A stretch of DNA of 64,000 bases from Rathayibacter sp. VKM Ac-2760 (GTDB lineage: Bacteria > Actinomycetota > Actinomycetes > Actinomycetales > Microbacteriaceae), in the NCBI RefSeq assembly GCF_009834185.1, contig NZ_CP047173.1:1302001-1366000 (forward strand), read 5' to 3'. The translations under genes were made by a program, and so were the position numbers. Of the stretch, positions 50,622 to 59,264 are shown one piece after another (the stretch's first letter is position 1; every line of letters begins with the position of its first letter). The notes beneath the pieces were generated by a model that saw only the letters and a list, made by a program, of their open reading frames with translations, did no database searches and was not told the DNA's origin.

Positions 50622-51896
50622 TCAGCCGCGCGGCCGCCGGTGCGGGAGGTAGCGCGGGATCCAGCGCGAGAGCGCTGCGGCTCCGGCCAGCCCGAGCACG
50701 CCCATCGCCCCGGCGGCGAACGGCAGCGAGACCGCCGCGGTCAGCGCCGACACGACGATCGGCGCGGAGGCGTTGCCCGCGTCGCCGGTGAAGCGGAACG
50801 CGCCGAGGAACGGCGCCGGGTCGGCCGGTGGCGCGAGATCCGCGCCGATCGTCATCAGGATGCCCGAGCCGATCCCGTTCGCGACCGCGAGGACGCAGGC
50901 CACCGCGACGAACCACGGCACCGGATCCGCGGCGAGGAGCGTCGCGACGAGCAGCAGGTGCCCGACGCCGAGGCCGATCATCGACGGGATCGCGGTGGCG
51001 CCGCGGCCGAAGCGGTCCATCACCTGTCCGCCGGCGTAGAAGAGCGCGAAGTCGAGCGCCCCGGCGATGCCGATGATGATCGCGGTGTCGGTCTCGGCGA
51101 GGCCGAGGCTCACCGCCCAGAGCGGCAGGATCAGCGTCCGGCTCGCGCGCAGCGCCCCGATCACGGCCGCGCCGCTGCCCATCCGCGCGAGCACTCCGCG
51201 GTGCGAGCGGAGGGTCGCGACCAGGCCGGGGGAGGAGTCCTGCACGGCGGCCTTCTCGACGGCGGCGTCGAGCGCCGGATCGGCGGCAGCGGTCGCGGCC
51301 GCGGCGCGGCGCAGCACCGTGGCGGGGTCGGGCACGAGCAGCAGCACCACCACCGCGGCGACGCAGCAGACGATGTGCACCCAGAAGATCGACTCGACCG
51401 AGCCGCTGAGGTGCACGACTCCCGCCGCGAGGAACGGTCCGATCAGCCAGCCCGCGCGGAACACACCGGCGAGGGAGGAGAGCGCCCGCGCCCGGTGGCT
51501 CAGGGGGACGAACGAGGTCATGAAGGCGTGCCGCGCGAGCGCGAAGACCGCCGTCGCGAGGCCGATCAGGAACACGCCGACGGTCAGCGTGACCCAGGAG
51601 GTCGAGACGAGGCAGATCACCAGTCCGAGGATCGAGGCCCCCGAGGCGCCGAGCATCGCGCCGCGCTCGCCGATCCGCGAGACGATCCAGCCGCTCGGGA
51701 CGTCGCCGGCGAGCTCGCCGATCATGATCATCCCCGCGACGAGTCCGGCGATCGCGAGCGTCGCGCCGAGGTCGCCGGCGACCGCGGGCAGCAGCGGGAT
51801 GATCGCGCCCTCGCCGACCGAGAACAGCAGCGTCGGCAGGAAGGTGGAGAGCAGGAGCGGCCCGACGGGGAAGGGACGCTCGGCGGTGCTGCTCAC
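50622..51896 (-). CDS. MFS transporter
   Basis: A 424-residue, 12-helix major facilitator protein, with FSVGEGAIIPLLPAVAGDLG and VPSGWIVSRIGERGAMLGA (loop 2-3 signature) at the start, and a charged central loop (about residues 195-230). It belongs to the drug-efflux-like part of the superfamily; substrate unknown. GTG at 51896 is chosen over ATG at 51905 because TAGGAT (complement of 51904-51909) lies 7 nt upstream and includes that ATG, making it a promoter rather than a codon. It is divergent from prfB across 89 bp. Confidence 0.85.
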   Translation of the reverse strand: MSSTAERPFPVGPLLLSTFLPTLLFSVGEGAIIPLLPAVAGDLGATLAIAGLVAGMIMIGELAGDVPSGWIVSRIGERGAMLGASGASILGLVICLVSTSWVTLTVGVFLIGLATAVFALARHAFMTSFVPLSHRARALSSLAGVFRAGWLIGPFLAAGVVHLSGSVESIFWVHIVCCVAAVVVLLLVPDPATVLRRAAAATAAADPALDAAVEKAAVQDSSPGLVATLRSHRGVLARMGSGAAVIGALRASRTLILPLWAVSLGLAETDTAIIIGIAGALDFALFYAGGQVMDRFGRGATAIPSMIGLGVGHLLLVATLLAADPVPWFVAVACVLAVANGIGSGILMTIGADLAPPADPAPFLGAFRFTGDAGNASAPIVVSALTAAVSLPFAAGAMGVLGLAGAAALSRWIPRYLPHRRPRG

Positions 51897-51985
51897 TGGC
51901 CCCATCCTAAGCGCCCACTGCCCGGTGCCTCTCGGGCGGGCGGCCCGCGGCGACCCGGGACCGCCCCCGGTAGTCTGGGGTCACC

Positions 51986-53086
51986 ATGCTGGACAACGAC
52001 TTCACCGAGCAGATCACTGCTCTCCGCTCCACCTTCTCCGACATCCTCGCCGTCATCGACGTCGACGGCCTCCGCGCGAAGATCGAGGAGCTGAACGAGC
52101 AGGCGGGCGTCCCCGACCTCTGGGACGACACCGAGAACGCGCAGAAGGTGACGAGCGCGCTCAGCCACCGCCAGTCGGAGCTCGCGCGGATCACCGCGAT
52201 CGAGCGCCGCCTCGACGACCTCGAGGTCCTGGTCGAGATGGCCAACGAGGCCGACGACGCCGAGTCCGAGCAGGAGGCGATCGCCGAGCTCGAGGCGCTG
52301 CAGAAGACGATGGGCGACCTCGAGGTGCAGACCCTGCTCGACGGCGAGTACGACGACCGCCCCGCGGTCATCACCATCCGCGCGGGAGCCGGTGGCGTCG
52401 ACGCGTCCGACTTCGCCGAGATGCTGATGCGGATGTACCTCCGCTGGGCGGAGAAGCACAAGTACCCCGCGACCGTGATGGACGCCAGCTATGCGGAGGA
52501 GGCCGGCATCAAGTCGGCCACCTTCCAGATCGACGCCCCCTACGCCTTCGGCACGCTCTCGGTCGAGGCCGGCACCCACCGCCTCGTCCGGATGAGCCCG
52601 TTCGGCGCCGCGGGCAAGCGACAGACCTCCTTCGCCGCGGTCGAGGTCATCCCGCTGATGGAGGAGGCCGGGGCGATCGAGATCCCGGACAACGACATCC
52701 GCGTCGACGTGTTCCGCTCCTCCGGCCCCGGCGGCCAGTCGGTCAACACGACGGACTCCGCGGTCCGCCTGACCCACCTCCCCACCGGCACCGTCGTCTC
52801 GATGCAGAACGAGAAGAGCCAGATCCAGAACCGCGCCGCCGCTATGCGCGTGCTGCAGTCGCGCCTGCTGCTGCTGCAGAAGGAGCAGGAGGCCGCGACC
52901 AAGAAGGAGCTGGCGGGGAACATCACCGCGAGCTGGGGCGACCAGATGCGCAGCTACGTCCTCGCGCCGTACCAGATGGTCAAGGACCTCCGCACCGACC
53001 ACGAGGTCGGCAACCCCTCGCACGTCTTCGACGGCGACCTCGACGGCTTCATCGCCGCCGGCATCCGCTGGCGCAAGTCCGCCTGA
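51986..53086 (+). CDS. prfB: Peptide chain release factor 2
   Basis: A 366-residue RF2 that terminates translation at UGA and UAA. The catalytic motif is GPGGQSVNTTDSAVR and the RF2-specific SPF anticodon-like tripeptide is in RMSPFGAAGKRQ. It is read in one frame from ATG, without the programmed +1 frameshift of many bacteria. ATG at 51986 follows TAGTCT by 9 nt. It leads the conserved prfB-ftsE-ftsX-smpB order, here interrupted by one small gene. Confidence 0.96.
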   Translation: MLDNDFTEQITALRSTFSDILAVIDVDGLRAKIEELNEQAGVPDLWDDTENAQKVTSALSHRQSELARITAIERRLDDLEVLVEMANEADDAESEQEAIAELEALQKTMGDLEVQTLLDGEYDDRPAVITIRAGAGGVDASDFAEMLMRMYLRWAEKHKYPATVMDASYAEEAGIKSATFQIDAPYAFGTLSVEAGTHRLVRMSPFGAAGKRQTSFAAVEVIPLMEEAGAIEIPDNDIRVDVFRSSGPGGQSVNTTDSAVRLTHLPTGTVVSMQNEKSQIQNRAAAMRVLQSRLLLLQKEQEAATKKELAGNITASWGDQMRSYVLAPYQMVKDLRTDHEVGNPSHVFDGDLDGFIAAGIRWRKSA

Positions 53087-53199
53087 CCCGCCGCGCCGCG
53101 CCACGATCGCCGGACTCCTGACCCGGCCCGGACCCGCGATCCGATCGGTTCTACCCTGAGAAGGTCTCATCTCGAGACTGGCTCACGAAAGGTGGAACC

Positions 53200-53637
53200 A
53201 TGTCCAAGACCTCCCTGGTGCTGACCGCGGTGTGCGCCGGCGCCGCCCTCGCCGTCGCTGCCGCGTCCCCTGCGCAGGCGCAGGATCTGAGTGCCGGTCC
53301 GGCGCTGTCTCCGGAGTCGTCGCTCTCCGATGCCCTCGGCGAGGACGACTCGCTGCCGCTCGGAGAGACTCCCGCCGATCCTCTCGTCACCGGTGCGGCG
53401 AGTGCCGTCGTGCGTCTCCAGGTCGACGGTGCGGCGCTCTTCGACGGTGGTCCGGCAGCCGTCCTCGTGGCGGAGGAGGCCGACGCCTCCGAGCAGGCCG
53501 AGGTGGTCCTCGAGGACGAGACGGCGTCGGTCGTCCTCGACGGCGATGTCGCGCTCCCGGCCGACCCCGCGCTCTTCCTCGTCGACGGCGGTGCCGCCGC
53601 TCCGGCCCCCGTCGCGGCCGACGTCCCGCTCGGCTAG
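53200..53637 (+). CDS. Small secreted acidic protein of unknown function
   Basis: A 145-residue protein with a clear Sec signal peptide (SLVLTAVCAGAALAVAAA, cleavage probably after ASPAQA). The mature part is acidic and Ala/Val-rich with no Cys, e.g. ASAVVRLQVDGAALFDGGPA and VVLEDETASVVLDGDVALP. I recognise no domain. ATG at 53200 has GAAAGGTGG at 53187-53195, and TACCCT at 53152-53157 is a plausible -10, so it has its own promoter. It separates prfB from ftsE, which are usually neighbours. Confidence 0.75.
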   Translation: MSKTSLVLTAVCAGAALAVAAASPAQAQDLSAGPALSPESSLSDALGEDDSLPLGETPADPLVTGAASAVVRLQVDGAALFDGGPAAVLVAEEADASEQAEVVLEDETASVVLDGDVALPADPALFLVDGGAAAPAPVAADVPLG

Positions 53638-53756
53638 CCGCCGGAGAGGGCCCGTCCCGTCGGACTCCCCGCCGCCGCGCTCGTGCGCCGACCGTTCGGC
53701 GCGCCGAGCGGTCGGACGGGCCACTCTCCGGAATCGTCGCTTACCCTCGTACCGAC

Positions 53757-54956
53757 ATGATTCGCTTCGACAACGTCTCCAAGCAGTATCGGGGTGGCAC
53801 GAGACCCGCCCTCAACGCCATCGATCTCGAGATCCTCCGGGGCGAGTTCGTCTTCCTCGTCGGCGCCTCCGGGTCCGGCAAGTCCAGCTGCCTCCGCCTG
53901 ATCCTCAAGGAGGAGCGGCCCTCCTCCGGGGCGATCCACGTGCTGGGGCAGAACCTCGGCAAGATCTCCAGCCGCAAGGTCCCCTACTTCCGCCGCAACA
54001 TGGGCGTGGTCTTCCAGGACTTCCGGCTCCTCCCGAACAAGTCGGTCTTCGACAACGTCGCCTTCAGCCTCCAGGTGATCGGCAAGTCGAAGGGCTACAT
54101 CCAGGAGGCGGTCCCCGACACGCTCAAGATGGTGGGCCTCGCCGGCAAGGCCGCGCGCCTGCCGCATGAGCTCAGCGGCGGCGAGCAGCAGCGCGTGGCG
54201 ATCGCCCGCGCCGTCGTCAACAAGCCGGCCGTCCTCCTCGCCGACGAGCCGACGGGAAACCTCGACCCGACGACCAGCGCCGGGATCATGGCGCTGCTCG
54301 AGCGGATCAACGCCGGCGGCACGACCGTGATCATGGCCACCCACGAGGCCGGCATCGTCGACCAGATGAAGCGCCGCGTCATCGAGCTCTCGGCGGGCAG
54401 CATCGTCCGCGACGAGAGCCAGGGCGGCTACGGCCAGACCGAGAGCATCACCGTGGTGCACGACGGCGTCGTCGTGGTCGCGGCGGACGACCACCCCACC
54501 ACCACGTCGTCGATCGCCGTCCCGGTGCTGACCGAGAGCGCCCTCGCGCCCGCCGAGGTGCCGGAGCAGGACCTCCGCCGCGCCCCGGAGCCCGCCGCCG
54601 CCGCTGCCGAGTCGCCCGAGCACGGTGCCGCGTTCGCGCGACCGCGCCTCCCGCAGACGGCACCGCAGCCGCGCATCCCGGAGGGCCGCCGTTCGGCCGC
54701 CGCTCCCGAGACGCACGTCGCTCCGGCGCGCCCGACGACCCAGTCGAACCCCGTCGTCCCCGCGGCGCCCGAGCCCGAGGCGCCCGCCTCGCCGCGCGTG
54801 GTGGAGCTGCAGAGCCAGACCGGTCCGATCTACCTCCCCGCCGACACCGGTGCGCTCCCCGAGGAGTCGCTCGCGGCCCGCCTCGGGCTGCGCGCCCACG
54901 CGGGCGAGGGCGACGAGACCGGGGACGACCAGCAGGATGTAGGACCCGTCAAGTGA
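53757..54956 (+). CDS. ftsE: Cell-division ABC ATPase FtsE with long C-terminal extension
   Basis: A 399-residue protein. Residues 1-225 are FtsE: VSKQYRGGTRPALNAIDLEI, Walker A VGASGSGKSSCLRL, FRRNMGVVFQDFRLL, signature ELSGGEQQRVAIARA, Walker B LLADEPTGNLDP, and ATHEAGIVD. It pairs with FtsX to control peptidoglycan hydrolysis at division. The remaining 175 residues are Pro/Ala/Glu-rich and probably disordered, ending QQDVGPVK; typical FtsE proteins are about 220-230 residues. ATG at 53757 follows TACCCT by 9 nt. It overlaps ftsX by 4 bp. Confidence 0.95.
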   Translation: MIRFDNVSKQYRGGTRPALNAIDLEILRGEFVFLVGASGSGKSSCLRLILKEERPSSGAIHVLGQNLGKISSRKVPYFRRNMGVVFQDFRLLPNKSVFDNVAFSLQVIGKSKGYIQEAVPDTLKMVGLAGKAARLPHELSGGEQQRVAIARAVVNKPAVLLADEPTGNLDPTTSAGIMALLERINAGGTTVIMATHEAGIVDQMKRRVIELSAGSIVRDESQGGYGQTESITVVHDGVVVVAADDHPTTTSSIAVPVLTESALAPAEVPEQDLRRAPEPAAAAAESPEHGAAFARPRLPQTAPQPRIPEGRRSAAAPETHVAPARPTTQSNPVVPAAPEPEAPASPRVVELQSQTGPIYLPADTGALPEESLAARLGLRAHAGEGDETGDDQQDVGPVK

Positions 54957-55867
54957 GATTCGCACTGATCTGGTCGGAGGTCTCGAGCGGCCTCCGGCGC
55001 AACGTCTCCATGGTCGTCTCGGTGATCCTGGTGACCTTCATCTCGCTCACCTTCGTCGGCACCGCGATCCTGCTGCAGATGCAGATCGGCCAGATGAAGA
55101 ACTTCTGGTACGACAAGGCCCAGGTCGCGGTGTACATGTGCACCGCCACCTCCGGCGGCTCGAACTGCAGCGGCTCGGACGCGACGCAGGAGCAGATCGA
55201 CACGGTCGAATCCCAGCTCGCGGGCGCGACGCTCGCGCCGTACATCGACCGCTCCTACTTCGAGGACCACGACCAGGCCTACGCGAACTTCCAGGAGCAG
55301 TTCGCCGGGAACCCGGTCGCCGAGTACGTCACGCCCGACCTGCTCAACCAGACCTTCTGGATCAACCTCAAGGACCCGACCCAGTCCGACGTGCTCGTCG
55401 AGAGCCTGTCGAGTGTCTCCGGGGTCGAGAGCGTGACCGATCAGAAGCAGTACCTCGACCAGATCTTCTCGATCCTCAACGCGGCGAGCTACACCGCCAT
55501 CGGCATCGCGGTGCTGATGCTGGTGGCGGCGGTGCTGCTGATCGCCACGACGATCCGATTGTCGGCGTTCTCGAGGAGACGGGAGCTGGGCATCATGCGG
55601 CTCGTGGGCGCCTCGAACCGGTTCATCCAGACCCCCTTCATCCTGGAGGGCGTGTTCGCGGCGCTGCTCGGCTCGATCCTCGCGGGGGTCGCGGTCGTGG
55701 CGATCGTCGTGTTCTTCGTGCAGGGCTTCCTGGCGTACCGGATCCCGCTGACCTCGTTCGTCGGCGTCGACGACGCCCTCATAGTCGTGCCGATCCTGAT
55801 CGTGGTGGGGATCGTCCTGGCCGCGATCTCGGCCAACGTGGCGATCGCGCGGTACCTGCGGGTCTAG
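54953..55867 (+). CDS. ftsX: Cell-division membrane protein FtsX
   Basis: A 304-residue permease-like partner of FtsE. One N-terminal helix (SMVVSVILVTFISLTFVGTA), a large extracytoplasmic domain (about 45-175) with two Cys in its first part (VYMCTATSGG, SNCSGSD), and three C-terminal helices with RRRELGIMRLVGASNRFIQT on the cytoplasmic side, the conserved FtsE contact. GTG at 54953 overlaps ftsE (GTGA). FtsX passes the ATPase signal to cell-wall hydrolases, of which the CHAP protein at 22220 is the kind of partner expected. Confidence 0.95.
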   Translation: MRFALIWSEVSSGLRRNVSMVVSVILVTFISLTFVGTAILLQMQIGQMKNFWYDKAQVAVYMCTATSGGSNCSGSDATQEQIDTVESQLAGATLAPYIDRSYFEDHDQAYANFQEQFAGNPVAEYVTPDLLNQTFWINLKDPTQSDVLVESLSSVSGVESVTDQKQYLDQIFSILNAASYTAIGIAVLMLVAAVLLIATTIRLSAFSRRRELGIMRLVGASNRFIQTPFILEGVFAALLGSILAGVAVVAIVVFFVQGFLAYRIPLTSFVGVDDALIVVPILIVVGIVLAAISANVAIARYLRV

Positions 55868-55898
55868 ACCGCCCGGCGTTCTCGGCCGCGTGCGGCCG

Positions 55899-55934
55899 TA
55901 TACTGATGGGCTGCCCCGATCGGGGTGGCCCATC
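55899..55934 (+). promoter_or_regulatory. smpB promoter with overlapping 30-bp palindrome
   Basis: TATACT (55899-55904) is an excellent -10 box. It is immediately followed by a palindrome at 55905-55934: outer arms GATGGGC and GCCCATC, inner CCCCGATCGGGG, broken only by two TG dinucleotides. The palindrome covers the expected +1. It could be an operator or fold as a hairpin at the very 5' end of the smpB transcript. Confidence 0.65.
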
Positions 55935-55960
55935 ATCGCTCTCGGACCGAAGGAGCCGTC

Positions 55961-56437
55961 GTGCCCAGGGAACAGGGACAGAAGGTCGTCGCGACCAACC
56001 GCAAGGCGCGCCACGACTACCTCATCGAGGACACCTACGAGGCGGGACTCGTGCTCTCGGGCACCGAGGTCAAGTCGCTCCGGAACGGCCGCGCCTCGCT
56101 CGTCGACGGCTACGCCTTCGTCGACGGCGGTGAGGCCTGGCTCGACGCCGTGCACATCAACGAGTGGGCCCAGGGCACCTGGACCAACCACCCGCCCCGG
56201 CGCAAGCGCAAGCTGCTGCTGCACAAGGCGCAGATCCTCAAGATCCACAACAAGGTGAAGGAGGGCGGGTACACGCTGATCCCGCTCTCGCTCTACTTCA
56301 GCGACGGCAAGGCCAAGGTCGAGCTCGCGGTCGCGAAGGGCAAGAAGGACTACGACAAGCGCCAGGTGCTCCGCGAGCGCCAGGACCGCCGCGAGGCCGA
56401 CCGCGCCATGTCCACCCGCCGCCGCATGGGCGAGTAG
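55961..56437 (+). CDS. smpB: SsrA-binding protein SmpB
   Basis: A 158-residue tmRNA partner in ribosome rescue: VVATNRKARHDYLIEDTYEA, GLVLSGTEVKSLRNGRASLV, INEWAQGTWTNHPPRRKRKL and the basic C-terminal tail ending MSTRRRMGE that enters the mRNA channel. GTG at 55961 has GAAGGAG 5 nt upstream; an in-frame ATG at 55925 has no site and lies in the palindrome region. The tmRNA gene is 1.6 kb downstream. Confidence 0.96.
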   Translation: MPREQGQKVVATNRKARHDYLIEDTYEAGLVLSGTEVKSLRNGRASLVDGYAFVDGGEAWLDAVHINEWAQGTWTNHPPRRKRKLLLHKAQILKIHNKVKEGGYTLIPLSLYFSDGKAKVELAVAKGKKDYDKRQVLRERQDRREADRAMSTRRRMGE

Positions 56438-56502
56438 GCGGCCCGCGCCGATGTCCCGCAAGCGGGGGAGGCGCGCACTCCGTTCCTGAGAGACTGGAGG
56501 AC

Positions 56503-57984
56503 GTGACCTCTCCCGACAACGCCCCCGACGCGCCGCCCACAGCCGCCGAGGAGCGGACGCGCTGGCGGGCGTTCGCGGTCGCGGTCTCCGTCGCCGCCTT
56601 CACGATCCTCGACCTGTCCAAGGTCAACGTCGGGCTGCCCTCGATCGAGAAGTCGCTCTCGGCCGACCCGAGCCAGCTGCAGCTGATCGTCGCCGGCTAC
56701 GCGCTCGCGTTCGGGCTCTCGCTCGTGCCCTCGGGTCGACTCGGCGATCTCAAGTCGCGGCGCCTGCTCTTCTTGGTCGGCCTGACCGCGTTCACCCTCG
56801 CCAGCCTGCTCTGCGCCGTCGCACCGACGATCGAGCTGCTCGTCGTCGCGCGGTTCCTCCAGGGCATCGCCGCGGGCATCCAGATGCCGCAGGTGCTCGG
56901 CCTGGTGCAGCAGCTCTTCACCGGGGCGGCGCGGGCCCGCGCCTTCGGCGTCTTCGGCGCCGTGATCGGCCTGTCCACCGCGTTCGGCCCGACGCTCGGA
57001 GGACTGCTGATCGCGATCGGCGGCGAGCAGGACGGCTGGCGCCTGCTGTTCTGGATGAACATCCCGCTCGGCATCGCCGCGCTCGTCCTTGCCTGGCGGC
57101 TGCTCCCGCGCGTGCAGCGCACGCCGACCGGGGACTCCTCGCTCGACCCGGTCGGCCTGCTCCTGCTGGGCGTGACGATCTTCGCGTTCATGCTCCCCTT
57201 CCTGCTGACCACCGGTGCCTCGACGGACTCGCCGTTCCGCTGGTTCTGGCTGCTGCTGGCGGTCGTCGCGGCCTGCGCCTTCGTGAAGTGGGAGGCGCAC
57301 TACGCCGCGAAGGGCCGCACACCCGTCATCGATTTCCGGATCTTCCGCACCAGCTCGTACCGCAACGGCATCCTCGTCGCGACCTCGTACTTCGCGGCGA
57401 TCCCGGCGACGTTCCTGCTGACGACGCTCTTCCTTCAGCAGGGTCTCGGCCTCGCACCGGTCTTCGCGGGCATGGTCAGCATCCCGTTCGCGCTGACCTC
57501 CGCGGTGACCGCCTGGTACGGCGGCAAGCTCGTGCAGCGCTACGGGCGCGCGCTCGTCGTGCTGGGCATCCTGCTGGTGGTGGCCGGCTTCACCCTCGTG
57601 CTGCTGGCTGCGGAGCTGCTGCCGGCCGAGACGGCCGCCTACGGGATGGGCGCGGCGATGCTCGTGGCCGGAGCGGGCGGCGGCTTCGTCGTCTCGCCGA
57701 ACCAGACGCTCACGCTCGCCGAGATCCCGCCGGAGCAGGGCGGAGTCGCGGGCTCGGTCGGCCAGCTGGGGCAGCGCCTCGGCACGGCTGTCGGCACGGC
57801 GTGCGCCTCGGCGGTGTTCTTCGCCACGCTCGCCAGCGAGGCGGGGATGGCCGAGGGGCTCGACCAGTACCACGACGCCTTCCGCAACGGCTACTTCGTC
57901 ACCCTCGGGCTGATCGCGCTGGCGCTCGTGCTCGGACTGCTGGATCTGCGCCGTCGTCGGGTCACTGCCCGCGCGACGAGGTAG
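56503..57984 (+). CDS. MFS transporter, EmrB/QacA (DHA2) type
   Basis: A 493-residue, 14-helix drug:H+ antiporter-like protein: ILDLSKVNVGLPSIEKSLSA, GYALAFGLSLVPSGRLGDLK, VVARFLQGIAAGIQMPQVLG with the GxxxGxxxQ family feature, and GFVVSPNQTLTLAEIPPEQG. The first helix has LDLSKVNVGLP instead of the usual LDxTIVNVALP. GTG at 56503 follows GAGACT by 7 nt and GGAGG by only 2 nt, so a leaderless start is more likely. It lies between smpB and the tmRNA gene. Substrate unknown. Confidence 0.88.
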   Translation: MTSPDNAPDAPPTAAEERTRWRAFAVAVSVAAFTILDLSKVNVGLPSIEKSLSADPSQLQLIVAGYALAFGLSLVPSGRLGDLKSRRLLFLVGLTAFTLASLLCAVAPTIELLVVARFLQGIAAGIQMPQVLGLVQQLFTGAARARAFGVFGAVIGLSTAFGPTLGGLLIAIGGEQDGWRLLFWMNIPLGIAALVLAWRLLPRVQRTPTGDSSLDPVGLLLLGVTIFAFMLPFLLTTGASTDSPFRWFWLLLAVVAACAFVKWEAHYAAKGRTPVIDFRIFRTSSYRNGILVATSYFAAIPATFLLTTLFLQQGLGLAPVFAGMVSIPFALTSAVTAWYGGKLVQRYGRALVVLGILLVVAGFTLVLLAAELLPAETAAYGMGAAMLVAGAGGGFVVSPNQTLTLAEIPPEQGGVAGSVGQLGQRLGTAVGTACASAVFFATLASEAGMAEGLDQYHDAFRNGYFVTLGLIALALVLGLLDLRRRRVTARATR

Positions 57985-58072
57985 ACTCTTCTCTCGTAAC
58001 TCCACAGTGTGCGACGACGACCCACTCCACCGGCCCAGTGTCGACCAAGGCTCAGTGCCGGCGAGTGCTCGC

Positions 58073-58445
58073 GGGGATGATCGGTTTCGACATTGCCTGC
58101 GAAACTGCGAGAAGCGGGTCGAGGATTCAGGGTTATCTCGTTAACGATCTCTGAAAAACACAGGTGCCGAACAGAAGCGCACCGACTTCGCTCTCGCTGC
58201 CTAAGCCAGAGTAGATAGTCCGTCAGCCCGTGGGTGCGTCCTCGCCCCGGATCCTGGCGTCATCTAGAGGACTTGCTGCGTCGTTACGCCTGAGGGCGAC
58301 GCGGGACTTGCACTCGGGCTGGGCCCGTCGACCGATGCGCCAGTGGTAACGGTCGGGGCCGAGCAGAACGCTCTCACTGGCTACACCCGTAGAAGGCGCA
58401 GAATCACAGCGATGGACGGGGGTTCGATTCCCCCCATCTCCACCA
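58073..58445 (+). ncRNA. ssrA: Transfer-messenger RNA (tmRNA, SsrA)
   Basis: A 373-nt tmRNA. The tRNA-like ends pair GGGGATG with CATCTCC; the T arm is GGTTCGATTCC, discriminator A and an encoded CCA close it. The tag reading frame resumes at GCC 58166 and encodes AEQKRTDFALAA before TAA at 58202, a typical actinobacterial degradation tag ending ALAA. A TAGACT hexamer at 57982-57987, overlapping the MFS stop, is a candidate promoter. It works with SmpB to release stalled ribosomes. Confidence 0.96.
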
Positions 58446-58473
58446 CCGGTCGTCGTCGCACACCTGGAGTCCT

Positions 58474-59169
58474 TCACTCCGGCCGGACGTCGAGCTGTCG
58501 CACACGCCCGTAGAGGGTCAGCAGAGCCAGGCGTTCGTCGTCGTCGCGCTCGGTGCCGCTCTCGGCCTCCGGCAGTGGCTCCGGCGGCGTCCAGGCGCGG
58601 TAGAGGTGCCCCGGGGTGAGGACCGCCGCGGTCGCCCCCTCCGGATAGTGCGCGTGCGCGTCGACGGCGAGCTCGACGAACGCGCCCGGCAGGAGCCGAC
58701 CGAGCACGCTCGTGAGCGGCGCGAGACGCTCCGCGCGCTCGCGGTCCACCGTCAGAGAGACGGCGTTCATCGCCCCGAGGGCGGCCGCGAGATGCTCGAC
58801 GACCTGATCGTCCTCGCACTCCTCGACGACGAGCAGGGCGACGACGCCGCGCGGCTTGAGCCAGCCGAGCGTGGCCGCCTCCGCGTCACCGTGCACGCTG
58901 ACGACGCGGTCGGAGGTCAGCGCGTAGTCGTGCAGCAGCCGCGACCAGCGCCGCACCGCGGCGTCCGCCGCGCCGGCCAGGACCTCGGCGGCGGCGAGCA
59001 GCGCGGCCTGCTGGTTCAACCGGACGAAGAGCGAGTCGGAGGCCCGGAGCTCGTGCTCGGCCGTCGCCGATCGCTCCGGCTGGGCGTCCTTCGGGGGACG
59101 TGCTGGGTCTGCGTGCATTCTCGGCTCCTGCTGCCGCGCCGCGGTCCCCCCGAACCGGTCGTCGATCAT
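58474..59169 (-). CDS. Protein of unknown function
   Basis: A 231-residue soluble protein (214 residues if ATG at 59118 is used; both starts have a GGAG/AGAGGA site). The central part, RLNQQAALLAAAEVLAGAAD, then LGWLKPRGVVALLVVEECED and EHLAAALGAMNAVSLTV, faintly resembles the cofactor half of aldehyde dehydrogenases, but no catalytic Cys or Glu segment is present. I do not assign a function. The C-terminus is acidic (PEAESGTERDDDER). The 95-bp gap to the lipoprotein gene holds nothing recognised. Confidence 0.55.
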   Translation of the reverse strand: MIDDRFGGTAARQQEPRMHADPARPPKDAQPERSATAEHELRASDSLFVRLNQQAALLAAAEVLAGAADAAVRRWSRLLHDYALTSDRVVSVHGDAEAATLGWLKPRGVVALLVVEECEDDQVVEHLAAALGAMNAVSLTVDRERAERLAPLTSVLGRLLPGAFVELAVDAHAHYPEGATAAVLTPGHLYRAWTPPEPLPEAESGTERDDDERLALLTLYGRVRQLDVRPE

Positions 59170-59264
59170 CTGTGACGGTCCTCTCACGATGCGCGCGTGC
59201 GGAGCCCGTGTCAATCGTCGCCCCGGGGGATTGACCCCCGCGGCTCGCGCGTCGGCGCGGTGGG

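Noticed and set aside
51986..53086. RF2 programmed frameshift
   Set aside because: The whole prfB gene is open in one frame from its start; there is no in-frame UGA early in the gene.
58141..58223. A short protein gene in the tmRNA
   Set aside because: The only meaningful frame is the tag peptide resumed at 58166; it is part of ssrA.
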